Position numbers and translations under genes: made by a program. Shown one piece after another: positions 36,559-46,737 of a stretch of 64,000 nucleotides of DNA; within the stretch, counting starts at the first letter, position 1; each line of letters starts with the position of its first letter. Source of the DNA: an uncultured Porphyromonadaceae bacterium (GTDB lineage Bacteria > Bacteroidota > Bacteroidia > Bacteroidales > Muribaculaceae); the NCBI GenBank assembly GCA_900545955.1, contig URAU01000007.1, positions 62,001 to 126,000 on the forward strand, given 5' to 3'. The notes under the pieces were generated by a model, which had not been told where the DNA came from, did no database searches, and saw only the letters and a list, made by a program, of their open reading frames with translations.

Positions 36559-39006
36559 TCAGCGACGCTTCGAGGCGCGTTTCACGGTCTTTTTCGCGCC
36601 GCGCTTCCCTTCGGCAGGAGCCGATTTCGACGATTTTGCTTTTTCCTTTGCGGAGGCACGGGCGGCCGCCTTTGCTTTCTCATGGCGCGACATCTTCCGG
36701 GCCTGCTCGGCGGCGAGTGCTTCGCTCCGCGCGGCCTTACGCTCGGCTTTCGCGGCGCTCCGGCTTCCGGGAGCAGCTTTCTTCGCCGATTTTCCAGCCT
36801 TAGACTTTTTGCCGGCAAGTGCCTGGGCCACACTGACCTTGGCGCCCATATCGTCCTGGTCCGCAACAACCATGCGCGGGTCGACGATTACGAAATCAAG
36901 CTGACGCTTGTCGAGGTCGGCGCGGGCTACGCGGATACGAACCTTGTCGCCGAGGCGGAACACGATGCCGCGGCGCCGGCCGCGCAGACAGTAGTTCTTC
37001 TCGTCGAAATCGTAGAAATCGTCGGCAAGCTCGCGCATCGGCACGAGACCCTCACATTTGTTATCGTCGAGCTCCACATAGAGGCCCCATTCGGTCACAC
37101 CGGAAATCATACCTTCGTATTCCTCGCCGAGATGGTCGGCCATATACTCCACCTGCTTGTATTTTATCGACGAGCGCTCGGCATTCGCGGCGAGCTGCTC
37201 CATAGCGGAGGAGTGTTTGCACTGGTCCTCGAGTTTTTCGACGTTGACGCTGCGGCCTCCGGCCAGATAGCGCTCGAGCAGACGGTGAACCATCATGTCG
37301 GGATAGCGGCGGATGGGCGAGGTAAAGTGGGTATAGTAGTCGAATCCGAGGCCGTAGTGGCCTATATTCTCGGTTGTGTAGATGGCTTTGGCCATGGAGC
37401 GTATGGCGAGCACGGAGAGGAAATTTTCCTCACCCTTACCCTTTACGTCCCGCAGCATTTTGTTGAGCGAGCGGTTGATTTCGCCGGCCGAGCCGTGGGT
37501 CTTCAACCGGTAGCCGAAAGCGCGGGCGATATTGGCCAGGTCGGTGAGCTTTGTCGCATCGGGCTGATCGTGCACGCGATATACGAAAGCCTTCTCCTTG
37601 CGGCGCTTCTCGGGCTTGCCGATGGCGGCGGCCACCGTGCGGTTGGCCAGGAGCATGAACTCCTCGATGAGCTTATTGGCATCTTTCGACACCTTGAAAT
37701 ATACGCCCGTGGGATGGCCTTTCTCGTCGATGTCGAAACGCACCTCCTCGCGGTCGAAGTCCACAGAGCCGTTTTCGAATCGCTGCGCGCGAAGCTGCTT
37801 GGCCAGACGGTCGAGCGTGGTTATCTCCTCCACAAGGTCGCCCTTGCCGGTTTCGATCACTTCCTGGGCCTCCTCGTAGGCGAAACGGCGGTCCGAGCGG
37901 ATCACGGTGCGCACGATGCGGCTGTTGAGCACCTTTGCGTTGTCGTCAAGCTCGAAAACGGTGGAGAAAGCCAGCTTCTCCTCGTCGGGACGCAACGAGC
38001 ATATGCCGTTGCAGAGGCGCTCGGGGAGCATCGGCACCACGCGGTCCACAAGATATACCGATGTTGCGCGCGTCATGGCCTCGCGATCGATTATGGAGTT
38101 GGGCTTCACATAGTGGGTTACGTCGGCGATATGCACGCCCACCTCCCAGTGGCCGTTGGGTAGGCGTCGTATCGAGAGCGCGTCGTCGAAATCCTTGGCA
38201 TCCTTGGGGTCGATTGTGAAGGTTGTCACGCCGCGGAAATCCTCGCGGCGGCTGATTTCCTCGGGAGTTATACCCGCGTCGATTTTGTCGGCAGCCTTTT
38301 CGACGGCGGCGGGATATTTATATGGGAGGCCGTATTCGGCAAGAATGGCGTGGATTTCGGCATTGTTCTCGCCGGTTCGACCGAGGATATCGACCACCTC
38401 GCCGCGCGGATTTTTCACCTCCTCGGGCCATTCGGTGATTTTTACGATGGCCTTGTCGCCATCTTTGCCACCCTTGAGTTTGGCCTTCGGGATAAAGATG
38501 TCGCAGGCGAGAAATTTGGAATCGGTCTTTAGGAAAGCGAGATGGCCTTCGATCTGAAGTGTTCCGATAAACACCTGCTCCTTGGGCTCGACGATTTCCA
38601 CCACCTGCGCCTCAGGCTCCTGGCCGCGGCGATGGGCCGCGATGGCAACTCTCACACGGTCGCCGTTGAGAGCATGCATCGAATTGCGCTCGGCCACGAA
38701 GATTGCCTCCTGGTCGTCGTCGGTCACCACGCTGTTCTTGCCGTTGGAGCGGCGCACGAACGTGCCCATGGTAAAGTTGGAGCGCGCCGGAGCCTTGTAT
38801 TTGCCCGGTGCGGTCTCCACCAGCTCGCCGTCGAAAGCCAGTTCGGCGAGCATCATGGCTACGCTCCGCTGCGCTGGGGCCGATTTCGCGCCGATTGCGG
38901 CGGATACCTGCTTATAGTTGAAAGAATTGTTTTGTTGGCGCGAGATAAAATCCTGAATCTGCGCCCGCAGCTTTGTAGCGGCTGCTTTTGTCGTTGCGTT
39001 GGGCAT
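36559..39006 (-). CDS. rnr: Ribonuclease R
   Basis: An 815-residue RNB-family 3'-5' exoribonuclease that degrades structured RNA and takes part in rRNA and tmRNA-linked quality control. Order: N-terminal winged helix and cold-shock OB domains (about 10-220), RNB catalytic domain with DPKDAKDFDDALSI near 260, an S1 domain (about 635-715), and an 80-residue Lys/Ala/Ser-rich tail (KKAAPGSRSAAKAERKAARS and on to KRASKRR). The tail is a family trait that aids RNA or ribosome binding. The start ATG at 39006 (MPNATTKAAATK) is preferred; an in-frame ATG at 39039 would add 11 residues. Confidence 0.96.
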   Translation of the reverse strand: MPNATTKAAATKLRAQIQDFISRQQNNSFNYKQVSAAIGAKSAPAQRSVAMMLAELAFDGELVETAPGKYKAPARSNFTMGTFVRRSNGKNSVVTDDDQEAIFVAERNSMHALNGDRVRVAIAAHRRGQEPEAQVVEIVEPKEQVFIGTLQIEGHLAFLKTDSKFLACDIFIPKAKLKGGKDGDKAIVKITEWPEEVKNPRGEVVDILGRTGENNAEIHAILAEYGLPYKYPAAVEKAADKIDAGITPEEISRREDFRGVTTFTIDPKDAKDFDDALSIRRLPNGHWEVGVHIADVTHYVKPNSIIDREAMTRATSVYLVDRVVPMLPERLCNGICSLRPDEEKLAFSTVFELDDNAKVLNSRIVRTVIRSDRRFAYEEAQEVIETGKGDLVEEITTLDRLAKQLRAQRFENGSVDFDREEVRFDIDEKGHPTGVYFKVSKDANKLIEEFMLLANRTVAAAIGKPEKRRKEKAFVYRVHDQPDATKLTDLANIARAFGYRLKTHGSAGEINRSLNKMLRDVKGKGEENFLSVLAIRSMAKAIYTTENIGHYGLGFDYYTHFTSPIRRYPDMMVHRLLERYLAGGRSVNVEKLEDQCKHSSAMEQLAANAERSSIKYKQVEYMADHLGEEYEGMISGVTEWGLYVELDDNKCEGLVPMRELADDFYDFDEKNYCLRGRRRGIVFRLGDKVRIRVARADLDKRQLDFVIVDPRMVVADQDDMGAKVSVAQALAGKKSKAGKSAKKAAPGSRSAAKAERKAARSEALAAEQARKMSRHEKAKAAARASAKEKAKSSKSAPAEGKRGAKKTVKRASKRR

Positions 39007-39106
39007 GGTTGAATACGTGTGTTTGAACATCCCTTCCACCCCGAGGGGTGAGCATTATGCAACCGGAGGCAACATGTCCTGCCGATCACTTGAAAAACAA
39101 ACGAAA

Positions 39107-39161
39107 ACGCCATGTGGTTCTGACGGCCCGAAAGCGACCGGCACTCCTCCCCACACGGCGT
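39107..39161 (-). terminator. Terminator after gyrB
   Basis: Minus strand: ACGCCGTGTGG (39151-39161) pairs with CCACATGGCGT (39107-39117) with one mismatch, followed by TTTTCGTTTGTTTTT. It sits 35 bases past the gyrB stop. Confidence 0.65.
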
Positions 39162-39195
39162 GTTCCCTTATAATCAGGCCGAACGGACAGGCCGT

Positions 39196-41151
39196 TCAGG
39201 CGTCGATATTCGCATAGTTGGCGTTAGCCTCGATAAACTCACGGCGCGGACCTACGTCCTCTCCCATAAGCATGGAGAAAATGCGGTCGGCAGCAGCGGC
39301 GTCGCTGATCTGCACCTGCTTGAGCAGGCGGTTTTCAGGCGACATGGTCGTATCCTTGAGCTCCTTGTCGCTCATCTCGCCGAGACCTTTGTAGCGCTGC
39401 ACTTTGGTCTTCTCTCCATGCTCGGCGATGAAGGCCTGAAGCTGGGCATCGGTCCAGCAATACTCCTCGATCTTACCCTTGGTACATTTATACAGCGGCG
39501 GAGTGGCCAGATAGAGGTAGCCTTCCTCGATGATGGGTCGCATGCGGCGGAAAAAGAGCGTCATCAGCAGTGTGGCGATGTGGGCTCCGTCGACGTCGGC
39601 ATCGGTCATGATTATCACCTTATGGTAGGCCAGTTTCGATAGATTCACCTTCTTGGGATCGTCTTCGGTACCGATGGTTACGCGTAGGGCGCGGAAAATA
39701 TTGGTAATCTGCTCGGAGTCGAACACCTTGTGGTCCATTGCCTTCTCTACGTTGAGCACTTTGCCTCGGAGCGGAAGGATGGCCTGGGTGCGACGGTCGC
39801 GGCCGCTCTTTGCCGTACCGCCTGCCGAGTCACCCTCGACGAGGAAAATCTCGCATTCCTGAGGATCGCGGCTGGAGCAGTCGGCGAGCTTGCCGGGAAG
39901 TCCGCCACCGCAGAGTGGCGATTTGCGCTGTATCTTAACGCGGGCATTGTAGGCGGCATGGCGCGCCTGGGCCGCGAGGACGACCTTTTCAACGATGGTC
40001 TTGGCTTCCTTGGGATGCTCCTCGAGATAGGTGCGCAGAGCGTCGCTAACAGCCGTCTGCACGGCGCCGATCACCTCGTTGTTGCCGAGCTTGGTCTTCG
40101 TCTGACCCTCGAACTGGGGTTCCATCACTTTCACGGAAATTACAGCCGTCAGGCCCTCGCGGAAGTCGTCGCTGGCAATCTCGACCTTGCTCTTTTCGAG
40201 AAGCTTGTTGTCGTCGGCATATTTCTTGAGTGTCGACGTGAGGCCGCGGCGGAAACCGGTGAGGTGTGTGCCGCCCTCGATGGTGTTGATGTTGTTGACG
40301 AAAGAATAGATATTCTCGTTGAACGACGTGTTGTAAGTCAGGGCCACCTCTACGGGGATTCCCTGGCGCTCGGTATTGAGATGGATAACGTCGTTGATCA
40401 GGCTTTCCTTGTTGGAGTCGATATATTCCACGAACTGACTGAGGCCGTTCTCGGAAAAGAAGACTTCCCTGATGGGGTTCCCTTCCTGGTCGAGCGTACG
40501 CTTGTCGGTAAGCGTCAGCGTGATGCCCGCGTTGAGGAATGCGAGGTCGCGGAGGCGGTTTGCAAGCGTCTCGTAGTCGTAGACGTTTACGGTGAAAATC
40601 GTATCGTCGGGATGGAAGGTAATCGACGTACCGGTGGTATCGCTCTCGCCTATTACCGTAAGGTTGCTTGTAGGCTTGCCCTGGGAATATTCCTGCATGT
40701 AGATTTTCCCTCCGCGTCTAACCTCGGCGCGCAGATAGTCGGACAGGGCGTTGACGCAGCTCACACCGACGCCATGCAGACCGCCAGACACCTTATAGGA
40801 ACCTTTGTCGAACTTACCGCCGGCATGGAGCACTGTGAGAACCACCTCAAGGGCACTCTTATGCTCCTTCTCGTGCATGTCCACGGGGATACCGCGGCCG
40901 TTGTCCACAACGGTGATGGAGTTATCCTCGTTGATTGTTACTTCAATATGAGTGCAGAATCCGGCGAGAGCCTCGTCAATTGAATTATCAACTACTTCAT
41001 ATACAAGATGATGCAGGCCTTTTACGCTTATGTCGCCGATATACATGGCAGGACGCTTGCGCACGGCCTCCAGCCCCTCGAGCACCTGGATGTTGCTGGC
41101 GCTGTATTCCTGAGGCTGCGGAGCATCAATTTCGAATTTTTCTTCCGACAT
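39196..41151 (-). CDS. gyrB: DNA gyrase subunit B
   Basis: A 651-residue type IIA topoisomerase subunit. The GHKL ATPase domain opens with LEGLEAVRKRPAMYIGD and includes EVVDNSIDEALAG and GRGIPVD; the transducer follows; the TOPRIM domain shows EGDSAGG from Glu439 and TDADVDGAH (Asp517, Asp519, Asp521 among the metal ligands); the C-terminal signature RPIIEEGYLYLATPPLY is present. It is the compact form of about 650 residues common in Bacteroidota, without the proteobacterial insert. It could be confused with ParE, but motifs and length favour GyrB. Own promoter upstream. Confidence 0.95.
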   Translation of the reverse strand: MSEEKFEIDAPQPQEYSASNIQVLEGLEAVRKRPAMYIGDISVKGLHHLVYEVVDNSIDEALAGFCTHIEVTINEDNSITVVDNGRGIPVDMHEKEHKSALEVVLTVLHAGGKFDKGSYKVSGGLHGVGVSCVNALSDYLRAEVRRGGKIYMQEYSQGKPTSNLTVIGESDTTGTSITFHPDDTIFTVNVYDYETLANRLRDLAFLNAGITLTLTDKRTLDQEGNPIREVFFSENGLSQFVEYIDSNKESLINDVIHLNTERQGIPVEVALTYNTSFNENIYSFVNNINTIEGGTHLTGFRRGLTSTLKKYADDNKLLEKSKVEIASDDFREGLTAVISVKVMEPQFEGQTKTKLGNNEVIGAVQTAVSDALRTYLEEHPKEAKTIVEKVVLAAQARHAAYNARVKIQRKSPLCGGGLPGKLADCSSRDPQECEIFLVEGDSAGGTAKSGRDRRTQAILPLRGKVLNVEKAMDHKVFDSEQITNIFRALRVTIGTEDDPKKVNLSKLAYHKVIIMTDADVDGAHIATLLMTLFFRRMRPIIEEGYLYLATPPLYKCTKGKIEEYCWTDAQLQAFIAEHGEKTKVQRYKGLGEMSDKELKDTTMSPENRLLKQVQISDAAAADRIFSMLMGEDVGPRREFIEANANYANIDA

Positions 41152-41240
41152 AAATTATTCTATAAGTCTATATTATTCAAAGTGTTATCCCTTCCACCGA
41201 TATATCACGGCGAGACCTCGGCCAATCGCCTTATACGTTA

Positions 41241-41271
41241 CAAAGGTAGCAATTTTATTGCTAAAAAACAA
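41241..41271 (-). promoter_or_regulatory. gyrB promoter
   Basis: On the minus strand TTG (41269-41271), 20-base spacer, TACCTTTG (41241-41248); predicted leader about 83 bases. Confidence 0.75.
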
Positions 41272-41355
41272 TATTTCCCACGCCGGTTTCACTCCCGGAA
41301 ATTCGCTAAAATTTACAAAAAAACGACCCTGCGGCACATCAAAAAAAATACAACT

Positions 41356-41394
41356 CGGCGGTGTATCGGAACGGATAGTCCCGATACACCGCCG
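41356..41394 (-). terminator. Terminator after argR
   Basis: CGGCGGTGTATCGG and CCGATACACCGCCG pair perfectly over 14 bases; on the minus strand the stem is followed by AGTTGTATTTTTTTT. Confidence 0.8.
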
Positions 41395-41427
41395 TGGAAA
41401 AGATTTTTACGGATATTAAACCTCCCT

Positions 41428-41952
41428 TTACTCCGCCTCCTTGTTTTCGGATTCGACGCGCAGCGTTGCGGCAGCATTCATCACCGACGCGGGAAGGAAC
41501 GTGCTGAACAGCGCAAACAGCTCCTCGTTCGACACACCATCCTTAAGGGCAACAAATACCGTTTCGGCTCCGGGGATAGTGCCCAGCACAAGGCGTGATT
41601 CAAGCATATCGATATCGTAGGCAAGACCGGAGGCATATCCGTTGCGGGTCTTGATTACGGCAAGATTGCCGGTGCGGGCCACGGAAAGAACCGACGAATG
41701 GCTCGTAACCATAGCCGTCCCGCGGCGCGAGCGACGTCCGTAGCTCTGCCCGTCGGCCACCACATAGCGGTAGCCTCCGCGGTCGTCGGAAACCTTGTTG
41801 GCCTTAAGCATTTTCAAGTCGCGCGACAGAGTGGCCTGAGTGACGATGAAGCCGCGTACGGCAAGCTGTTTTGAAAGTTCTTCCTGCGAGGAGACTGACT
41901 TATGCGTAAGGATGTCGATAATCTCCGGAAGACGCATTTTACGACTGTTCAT
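41428..41952 (-). CDS. argR: Arginine repressor ArgR
   Basis: A 174-residue regulator. The N-terminal winged helix (residues about 5-70) has the family pattern SSQEELSKQLAVRGFIVTQATLSRDLKML; the C-terminal domain (about 95-165) has GTIPGAETVFVALKD, close to the family's GTIAGDDTIFV oligomerisation and arginine-binding segment. It senses arginine and controls arginine metabolism genes, none of which lie here. It is the last gene of a probable gltX-kdtA-argR unit (58-base gap to kdtA). Confidence 0.92.
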   Translation of the reverse strand: MNSRKMRLPEIIDILTHKSVSSQEELSKQLAVRGFIVTQATLSRDLKMLKANKVSDDRGGYRYVVADGQSYGRRSRRGTAMVTSHSSVLSVARTGNLAVIKTRNGYASGLAYDIDMLESRLVLGTIPGAETVFVALKDGVSNEELFALFSTFLPASVMNAAATLRVESENKEAE

Positions 41953-42010
41953 AATAGTTTTTGGATGTAAATTGGCGCCTTGACGCCGTTGTTCATGTCT
42001 GTTTATTACT

Positions 42011-43312
42011 TCATTTTGATTCTATATCGCTTTGCATCCGCTTATCGCCGAAAAGATCATTGTAAATCAAATCGGTGGCGCCCAGATGGTCGCGTATATA
42101 TTTTCCGGCGGCATCGCCGGCAAGCTTCAGATCGGCCGGACTCCCATAGAGAATATCGATGATTTGGCAGAACTCCTCGCGCGAAGCCACAGAAAATCCG
42201 CCCCCACACTCCACAAGATCAGCCGCCTCCTTGAACTTCACGTTGTTTGGTCCGAAAATCACCGGCATTCCGTAGACGGCCGCTTCATTGAGATTATGGA
42301 TTCCGGCGCCGAATCCGCCTCCGATATAGGCGACGTCGGCAAAACGATAGAGCGACGACAGCTTGCCGAACGAATCGATGATCATGCCGCGCACACGCTT
42401 CAGATACTCGGGAATCTCTCCCGAGGGAAGTCCGGCACGCTTTATCTCGCGCGTCCACTCCGACAGCAGAATCACATCGCCGTGGAAGCGGTTGCGGAGC
42501 TGTTCGAGCCGGGTCTCGTTGAATTCATGAGGAGCGATGATAAACGACACCTCTGGGTGGGCGTTGAGCCACGGCACGTAGACGTCCTCATCGGCCTCCC
42601 ACGAGCTGCCGGCTATAAACCGCAGTTTGGCTTCCTTGCCGAAGCCCGGAAAACCCGGAATCTCCACGGTGGAACGCATCACGTCCGTCACCCGGTCGAA
42701 GCGCGTATCGCCCGCAACGGTTACATTCTCTACGCCCACCAGCTTCAGAAGCCGGCGCGAACGCTCGTCCTGCACATAGAGGCGGTCGAAACACCGGAGC
42801 ATCCGCCGGAACATTCCTCCAACCGACCGGAAGAACCTCTGGCCGGGGCGAAAAATACTCGATATGATGTAGGTAGGAATCCCCCGCCGACGCAACTCCT
42901 TGAGATAGTTGCCCCAGAATTCGTATTTTATGAAAATCGCCATCGACGGCCTTGCAGCGTCAAGAAATTTTTTCACCCGGCTCGGAGTGTCGAACGGCAG
43001 ATAGACTACGGCATCGACAAAAGGATAGTTCTTCCTCACCTCGAAACCCGAAGGAGAAAAGAAACTGAGCAGAATCGGTTTCTCCGGATGCTCGCGCCGC
43101 AGGCGTTCTATCATGGGGCGCCCCTGCTCGAACTCCCCGAGCGACGAGGCGTGAAACCATATGCACCCGGGGCGGCTGCCCAGACGGCGTCGCAGAGTAT
43201 CGAGTGTGCGCTTCTGCCCCTGGATCATTTTTCTGACCTTAGGGCTTCGCAGCGCCGCCACCCGGGCGGCAAGACCATAGAGGCGGATGCCTGTGTTATA
43301 TAGCGGATTCAA
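42011..43312 (-). CDS. waaA: 3-deoxy-D-manno-octulosonic acid (Kdo) transferase
   Basis: A 433-residue GT30-family glycosyltransferase, also called KdtA, that attaches Kdo to lipid A precursor at the inner membrane. Family features seen are IWFHASSLGEFEQGRPMIE at about 50-68, LLSFFSPSGFEV, FIKYEFWGNYLKEL and IGGGFGAGIHNLNEAAVYGMPVIFGPN near the C-terminus. An N-terminal hydrophobic helix is present. It begins 23 bases after the gltX stop, so it is likely co-transcribed with gltX. Confidence 0.94.
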   Translation of the reverse strand: MNPLYNTGIRLYGLAARVAALRSPKVRKMIQGQKRTLDTLRRRLGSRPGCIWFHASSLGEFEQGRPMIERLRREHPEKPILLSFFSPSGFEVRKNYPFVDAVVYLPFDTPSRVKKFLDAARPSMAIFIKYEFWGNYLKELRRRGIPTYIISSIFRPGQRFFRSVGGMFRRMLRCFDRLYVQDERSRRLLKLVGVENVTVAGDTRFDRVTDVMRSTVEIPGFPGFGKEAKLRFIAGSSWEADEDVYVPWLNAHPEVSFIIAPHEFNETRLEQLRNRFHGDVILLSEWTREIKRAGLPSGEIPEYLKRVRGMIIDSFGKLSSLYRFADVAYIGGGFGAGIHNLNEAAVYGMPVIFGPNNVKFKEAADLVECGGGFSVASREEFCQIIDILYGSPADLKLAGDAAGKYIRDHLGATDLIYNDLFGDKRMQSDIESK

Positions 43313-43335
43313 GGCTAAAACGGTAAGATAATCTA

Positions 43336-44874
43336 CTATTCCATCGGAGCAATGCGGTCAATCGCCAGGCGCAGACGCGCCACGGTCTCGTCCTTTCCGA
43401 GAAGCTCGGTGATGTCGAACATATGCGGACCCTTGCACTCGCCCACCACAGCCAGGCGGAAGGCGTTCATCACGTTGCCGAGATGGTATTCCTTCGAGGC
43501 GATCCAGCCGAGGATAACCTCTTCGGCCGGTTTCGACGAAAAGTCGTCAAGGGCCTCCAGCTGGGCGATAAGCTCCTGCATCTGGCGAGGCGTCTCTTCT
43601 TTCCAGCGCTTCTTTATATCCTTTTCGGCATATTCCGTGGGAGCAACGAAGAAGAAGCGGCTCTGGTCCCAGAGATCGTTTACGAAGTTGGCGCGCCCTT
43701 TCACCATATCTATGGCCTTGACAATATATTCATCCGAGAAATCGGCCGGATTCACTCCATGAGCCTCAAGCACGGGCTTGAACAGGCGCAGAAGCTCCTC
43801 GCCGGGCATAGCCATAAGGTATTCGTGGTTGAACCACTTCCCTTTCTCGAATGCGAAGCGTGCTCCTGCCTTCGAGCAGTGGTCGAGCGAGAATTTGGCA
43901 ATCAGCTGCTCCATGCTCATGATTTCCGTGTCGTCGCCGGGGTTCCACCCGAGCAGAGCGAGGAAATTCACAACGGCCTGCGGCAGATAGCCCTTCTCGC
44001 GGTAACCCGACGATATCTCGCCGCTCTTGGGGTCGTGCCATTCAAGCGGGAATACGGGGAACCCGAGGCGGTCGCCGTCTCGTTTGGAAAGCTTTCCTTT
44101 GCCGTCGGGCTTGAGCAGAAGGGGAAGATGCACGAACTTCGGCATCGTGTCGGCCCAGCCGAAAGCCTCATACAGCAATACGTGGAGCGGGGCGGACGGG
44201 AGCCATTCCTCTCCGCGGATCACGTGGGATACCTCCATCAGATGGTCGTCGACGATATTGGCGAGATGATAAGTAGGCAGGTCGTCGGCACTCTTATAAA
44301 GCACCTTGTCGTCGAGAATGCTCGAATTGATGGTCACCTTGCCGCGGATCAGGTCGTCGACCTCAACGTCGCGGCCCGGCTCGATGCGGAAACGCACCAC
44401 GTAGGGCGTTCCCTGGGATAGCAGGCGTTCAACCTCCTCTTTCGTCAGCGACAGAGAGTTGCGCATACACATGCGAGTCGAGGCATCGTACTGAAAGTTG
44501 GGACTCGCGGCACGCGCGGCCTCGAGCTCCTCGGGCGTATCGAAGGCGATATAGGCCATGCCGCGGTCAAGCAACTTACCCACGTGCTCGCGATAGATGT
44601 CGCGGCGTTCGCTCTGCTTGTAGGGACCGTAAGCGCCCCCTTCGCGCACACCTTCGTCGATTCCGATACCGAGCCATGCAAGTGCCTCATTGATATAATC
44701 CTCGGCTCCCGGCACAAAACGGTGGGAGTCCGTATCCTCGATACGGAGAATCATGTCGCCGCCGTTCTGGCGGGCAAACAGATAATTGTATAAAGCTGTG
44801 CGCACGCCTCCGATATGCAGAGGCCCCGTGGGCGACGGAGCGAAACGCACTCTGACTTTTCTTTCTTGACTCAT
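43336..44874 (-). CDS. gltX: Glutamate--tRNA ligase
   Basis: A 512-residue class I aminoacyl-tRNA synthetase. The HIGH-like motif is HIGG at residues 20-23 in PSPTGPLHIGGVRTALYN, and the KMSKS-like motif is KLSKRDG beginning at 261. The C-terminal anticodon-binding domain is complete. In organisms with amidotransferase GatCAB a GluRS may be non-discriminating; nothing here settles that. It leads a gltX-waaA-argR gene string on the minus strand. Confidence 0.97.
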   Translation of the reverse strand: MSQERKVRVRFAPSPTGPLHIGGVRTALYNYLFARQNGGDMILRIEDTDSHRFVPGAEDYINEALAWLGIGIDEGVREGGAYGPYKQSERRDIYREHVGKLLDRGMAYIAFDTPEELEAARAASPNFQYDASTRMCMRNSLSLTKEEVERLLSQGTPYVVRFRIEPGRDVEVDDLIRGKVTINSSILDDKVLYKSADDLPTYHLANIVDDHLMEVSHVIRGEEWLPSAPLHVLLYEAFGWADTMPKFVHLPLLLKPDGKGKLSKRDGDRLGFPVFPLEWHDPKSGEISSGYREKGYLPQAVVNFLALLGWNPGDDTEIMSMEQLIAKFSLDHCSKAGARFAFEKGKWFNHEYLMAMPGEELLRLFKPVLEAHGVNPADFSDEYIVKAIDMVKGRANFVNDLWDQSRFFFVAPTEYAEKDIKKRWKEETPRQMQELIAQLEALDDFSSKPAEEVILGWIASKEYHLGNVMNAFRLAVVGECKGPHMFDITELLGKDETVARLRLAIDRIAPME

Positions 44875-44987
44875 AACGTTTTTCTACTATCTTGTGGAAA
44901 AATACGGAAGCATACATTGCCACGTATACATTCACGGGATTGACTTCCCCGTGAGCGAACCGAAACGGAATGTCGATGTTCGGCGTG

Positions 44988-44995
44988 CAAAATTA
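44988..44995 (-). promoter_or_regulatory. -7 box of gltX
   Basis: Minus strand TAATTTTG, 114 bases upstream of the ATG. A TTG lies 23 bases further, longer than standard spacing. Confidence 0.5.
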
Positions 44996-45103
44996 GTGAT
45001 TTTCCACGGATATTTATTCAATATGACTCCTTTTCTACGCCTGTGGGCGCACATTTCGGGTATTTTCCATTCCTGCTACGGGCCAACTGAATATTTCACC
45101 GCA

Positions 45104-45679
45104 TCAATCTTCGGCCGGCTCGCCGAATTCATGGCGCAACGCATCGAAACGCGTCAGTGCCTCCGGACCGAATTTCGCCACGGAAGCACGCACACGCTCC
45201 ATCGGTTTTCGACGCATGTCGCCGCTCTTCGAATAGAATTTATCGGCATAGCATATCAGCCGTTCAAGCTGCGAGTGCGGCATATAGTCGACTCCGGGCG
45301 GAATCTGCGGAATTCCGAGACGTTCGACATCAGCAGAAGTCAGCCCCGTACCGGTGTGGCATTCGGCCACCCTGGCCAAAGCCTCCGGCACACCCTCGCG
45401 TCGCAGAAGCTGCGCGCCCAGACGGCCGTGGGCCAGATATGGCGCATCGCCATGACAATGGATGCCTGGGACGTCGGTCATGACGATGCCGATATCATGG
45501 AGCATCCCGGCAGCCATAACCTCTCCCTCTGCCAGGGGCAACGCCCCACGACGGGCCAGAAACAGAGCCAGATTCGCAACAGACGCGCAATGGCGCATAT
45601 ATATATCACGTAGCTTTGTCTGCTCCGATTCGGCATCTCCGCAGGGATAATAGCGGTCGATTACAGCCTGATAGTCCAT
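45104..45679 (-). CDS. HD-domain phosphohydrolase
   Basis: A 191-residue soluble protein with an HD fold: CASVANLALFLARR then MLHDIGIVMTD (the His-Asp pair), HGRLGAQLLRREGVP and CHTGTGLT. It resembles small HDIG hydrolases of unknown substrate, which often act on nucleotides or cyclic dinucleotides. The ATG at 45679 (MDYQAVIDRYYP) is chosen because upstream in-frame sequence overlaps ilvE and looks nothing like the family. It follows ilvE by 29 bases and is probably its operon partner. Confidence 0.85.
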   Translation of the reverse strand: MDYQAVIDRYYPCGDAESEQTKLRDIYMRHCASVANLALFLARRGALPLAEGEVMAAGMLHDIGIVMTDVPGIHCHGDAPYLAHGRLGAQLLRREGVPEALARVAECHTGTGLTSADVERLGIPQIPPGVDYMPHSQLERLICYADKFYSKSGDMRRKPMERVRASVAKFGPEALTRFDALRHEFGEPAED

Positions 45680-45708
45680 ACCGGTATACGCAGCGACGTC
45701 AATTCTGC

Positions 45709-46737
45709 TTATAAATCCAGAATCATGTTCCAGCCGTGGACATCCTCCACCTCTCCGAGACGGATGGCCGAAAGCGTATCGTAAAGACGCCGGGTCACGG
45801 GGCCAGGCTGTCCGTCTTTCGCAATCACGTATTTGCACCCGGTATCGAGGTCGTCGATTTCACCTACGGGCGAGCATACGGCGGCCGTGCCGCAGGCGGC
45901 GGCTTCCGAAAAATCCGGAATCTCATCGACCGTAATATGCCGGCATTCCACCTCCATACCGAAATCGCGTGCAAGCTGCATCAGCGACTGGTTGGTAATC
46001 GACGGCAGAATCGAATCGGAAGCCGGCGTGATATATTTGCCATCCTTGATGGCGTAGAAGTTGGCAGGGCCGCATTCATCAAGATACTTTTTCTCCTGCG
46101 GATCGAGATAGAGCACTGCCGAATAGCCCATATCGTGAGCTTTCTCGCCGGCCACAAGACTTGCGGCATAATTGCCGCCGACTTTAAAGCGGCCGGTTCC
46201 CTTCGGGGCGACGCGGTCGTACTCACGCATAAGGCAGATATTCGTCGGCTTGAATCCGCTCTTGAAGTAAGGGCCTACCGGCGTTACGAGCATAATGAAA
46301 CAATACTCCTCGGCAGGCTTGACACCCACACGAGCCGTCATGCCGATTTCCAGCGGACGAATATACAAGGATGCCCCCGATCCATAGGGAGGAATGAAAC
46401 GCTCATTGAGCTTGATGACGAGTTCCATCATTTCCACGAATTTTTCGGTGGGGAGCGGCTCCATCAGGATGCCGCGCGCGGAATCCTGAATACGGCGCGC
46501 ATTCTCCAGCGGACGGAACACACGCACCTTGCCGTCCTTGCCCCTGAAAGCTTTCAGCCCCTCGAAGCATTCCTGCCCGTAATGAAGTGCCGTGGCGGCA
46601 ATATGCATCTCGATGGTCTCCGACGAGCTGATTTCAATCTCGCCCCACTTGCCATCCCGAAAATAACAACGCACATTATAGTCGGTGGGAACATATCCGA
46701 ATCCCAGCGTCGACCAGTCTATGTCGGCATGTTTCAT
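45709..46737 (-). CDS. ilvE: Branched-chain amino acid aminotransferase
   Basis: A 342-residue class IV PLP enzyme transferring the amino group between glutamate and 2-oxo acids of Leu, Ile and Val. The PLP lysine is Lys185 in FKVGGNYAAS; the type II motif set (GLKAFRGKDGKVRVFRP, YIRPLEIG) is present. Length fits bacterial IlvE of the roughly 340-residue form. A leader of about 235 bases precedes it. An HD-protein gene follows in the same orientation. Confidence 0.95.
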   Translation of the reverse strand: MKHADIDWSTLGFGYVPTDYNVRCYFRDGKWGEIEISSSETIEMHIAATALHYGQECFEGLKAFRGKDGKVRVFRPLENARRIQDSARGILMEPLPTEKFVEMMELVIKLNERFIPPYGSGASLYIRPLEIGMTARVGVKPAEEYCFIMLVTPVGPYFKSGFKPTNICLMREYDRVAPKGTGRFKVGGNYAASLVAGEKAHDMGYSAVLYLDPQEKKYLDECGPANFYAIKDGKYITPASDSILPSITNQSLMQLARDFGMEVECRHITVDEIPDFSEAAACGTAAVCSPVGEIDDLDTGCKYVIAKDGQPGPVTRRLYDTLSAIRLGEVEDVHGWNMILDL